From Megachile rotundata (taxonomy: Eukaryota > Arthropoda > Insecta > Hymenoptera > Megachilidae): a stretch of 64,000 nucleotides of DNA. The first letter of the stretch is position 1; the number at the start of each line of letters is the position of its first letter. The position numbers were made by a program, and so were the translations under genes. Shown here in pieces: positions 63,388 through 64,000 of this stretch. The DNA is taken from assembly GCF_050947335.1 (NCBI RefSeq), contig NW_027473314.1:372001-436000 (forward strand), written 5' to 3'. The notes beneath the pieces were generated by a model. It was not told the DNA's origin and did not search any database. It was given only the letters and a program-made list of their open reading frames with translations.

Positions 63388-64000
63388 GGAACAATCATAC
63401 AACCTTAATTATACAATCACAATCATACGATCACAATCATACAATCACAATCATACAATCACAATCATACAATCACAATCATACAATCACAATCATACAA
63501 TCACAATCATACAATCATAATCATACAATCACAATCATACAAGGATAATCATACAATCACAATCATGCAGTCACAATCATACAATCGCAATCACACAACC
63601 ACAATCTTACAATCACAATCATACGATCACAATCATACGATCACAATCATACCATCACAATCATACAATCACAATCATACAATCACAATCATACAATCAC
63701 AAGCATACAATCACAATCATACAATCACAATCATACAATCACAATCATACAGTCACAATCATGCAATCACAATCATACAATCACAATCATACAATCACAA
63801 TCATACAATCACAATCATACAATCACAGTCATACCTTCACAATCATACAATCACAATCATACAATCCCAATCATACACTCACAATCATACAGTCACAATC
63901 ATGCAATCACAATCATACAATTACAATCATACAATCACAATCATACAATCACAGTCATACCTTCACAATCATACAATCACAATCATACAATCACAATCAT
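63388..64000 (+). repeat. Partial copy of the 56.8-kb block, cut by window end
   Basis: AGGAAC, CCTTAATTAT at 63403, AAGGATAATC, ATGCAGTC at 63565, ATGCAATC at 63761 and the CAATCCCAATC/ATACACTC pair near 63,865 match 56,808 to about 57,420 at exactly 6,580 bp. The array continues past the window. Confidence 0.82.

Larger units (their letters stand above)
1..64000 (+). repeat. 14-bp satellite array filling the window
   Basis: The sequence is a continuous head-to-tail run of ACAATCATACAATC, about 4,571 units. The unit contains 7 A, 4 C, 3 T and no G, and it reads as ACAATC-AT-ACAATC, so it is a dimer of a hexamer with an AT spacer. Individual units carry recurrent point variants: A to G giving ATCGCA or ACGATC, ATGCA for ATACA, CAGTC for CAATC, CTCAC for CATAC, and CATAG, CATAA or AATTAT forms. 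Variant order defines longer-range repeats. All units share one orientation. Nothing else interrupts the array, so every gene-free stretch in the window is this satellite. Arrays of this size are typical of eukaryotic heterochromatin; the species and satellite name are not recognised. Confidence 0.99.

Noticed and set aside
1..64000. CRISPR array
   Set aside because: There are no spacers: the repeats abut and differ only by point variants, and a 14-bp unit is too short.
1..64000. Telomeric repeat
   Set aside because: The strand has no G runs and the unit does not match any telomere type I know; the GATTGT strand has no GG.
1..64000. G-quadruplex or hairpin-forming satellite
   Set aside because: The consensus has no GG on either strand. 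With no G on + and no C on -, only weak A-T pairing is possible within a strand.
1..64000. Hidden tRNA, rRNA, transposon or unique gene between repeats
   Set aside because: The 14-bp register can be followed by landmarks through the window with only two one-base breaks, so there is no room for inserted unique sequence.
1..64000. 7-bp or 6-bp basic period
   Set aside because: The halves ACAATC and ATACAATC are 6 and 8 bp, so neither 6 nor 7 repeats exactly; 14 is the smallest period that fits.

Overview
The whole 64 kb window is one uninterrupted head-to-tail satellite array. The unit is 14 bp, ACAATCATACAATC on the + strand, and it fits about 4,571 times. I see no unique flanking DNA, gene, RNA gene, transposon, CRISPR array, promoter or terminator. 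The unit is itself bipartite: two copies of the hexamer ACAATC separated by AT (ACAATC-AT-ACAATC). The + strand consensus has no G at all; the few G's come from point variants. GC content is about 29%. Orientation never changes, so there are no inversions.

An array this long points to a eukaryotic chromosome, most likely heterochromatin (pericentromeric, subtelomeric or a knob-like block), read by long-read sequencing. The sequence does not let me name the organism, and I do not recognise the satellite family.

Layout. (A) 1 to about 28,150: a 10,822-bp higher-order repeat (exactly 773 units), with two full copies and a third that is complete to about 27,520 and then altered by a 210-bp loss. 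Copies 1 and 2 look almost identical; I found only two base differences. (A') about 28,150 to 32,100: rearranged pieces of the same higher-order repeat. (B) 32,100 to 33,330: a transition zone with twelve consecutive copies of one CpG-bearing unit variant. (C) about 33,330 to 43,460: a second family of modules of 14 to 90 units, each marked by the same rare variant cluster. (D) 43,460 to 64,000: a third, irregular family with long pure runs and large duplicated blocks displaced by about 4.97, 6.58, 7.94, 9.13 and 9.4 kb.

The 14-bp register is very strict. I followed a rare unit (CCTTAATTAT) through 29 copies. Its position modulo 14 changes only twice in 64 kb, at two single-base deletions near 41,621 and 56,279. 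All other length change that I can see is by whole units, so evolution here is by substitution plus gain, loss and transfer of whole units or blocks.

The many open reading frames on the + strand (up to 675 codons) follow from the unit: it has no stop codon in any + frame, and 14 is not a multiple of 3, so every frame encodes the same 14-residue repeat QSQSYNHNHTITII. I therefore annotate no coding genes. I found no undescribed gene system. The points of interest are the multi-scale repeat architecture, the extreme strand asymmetry, the strict register and the local homogenisation of variants.
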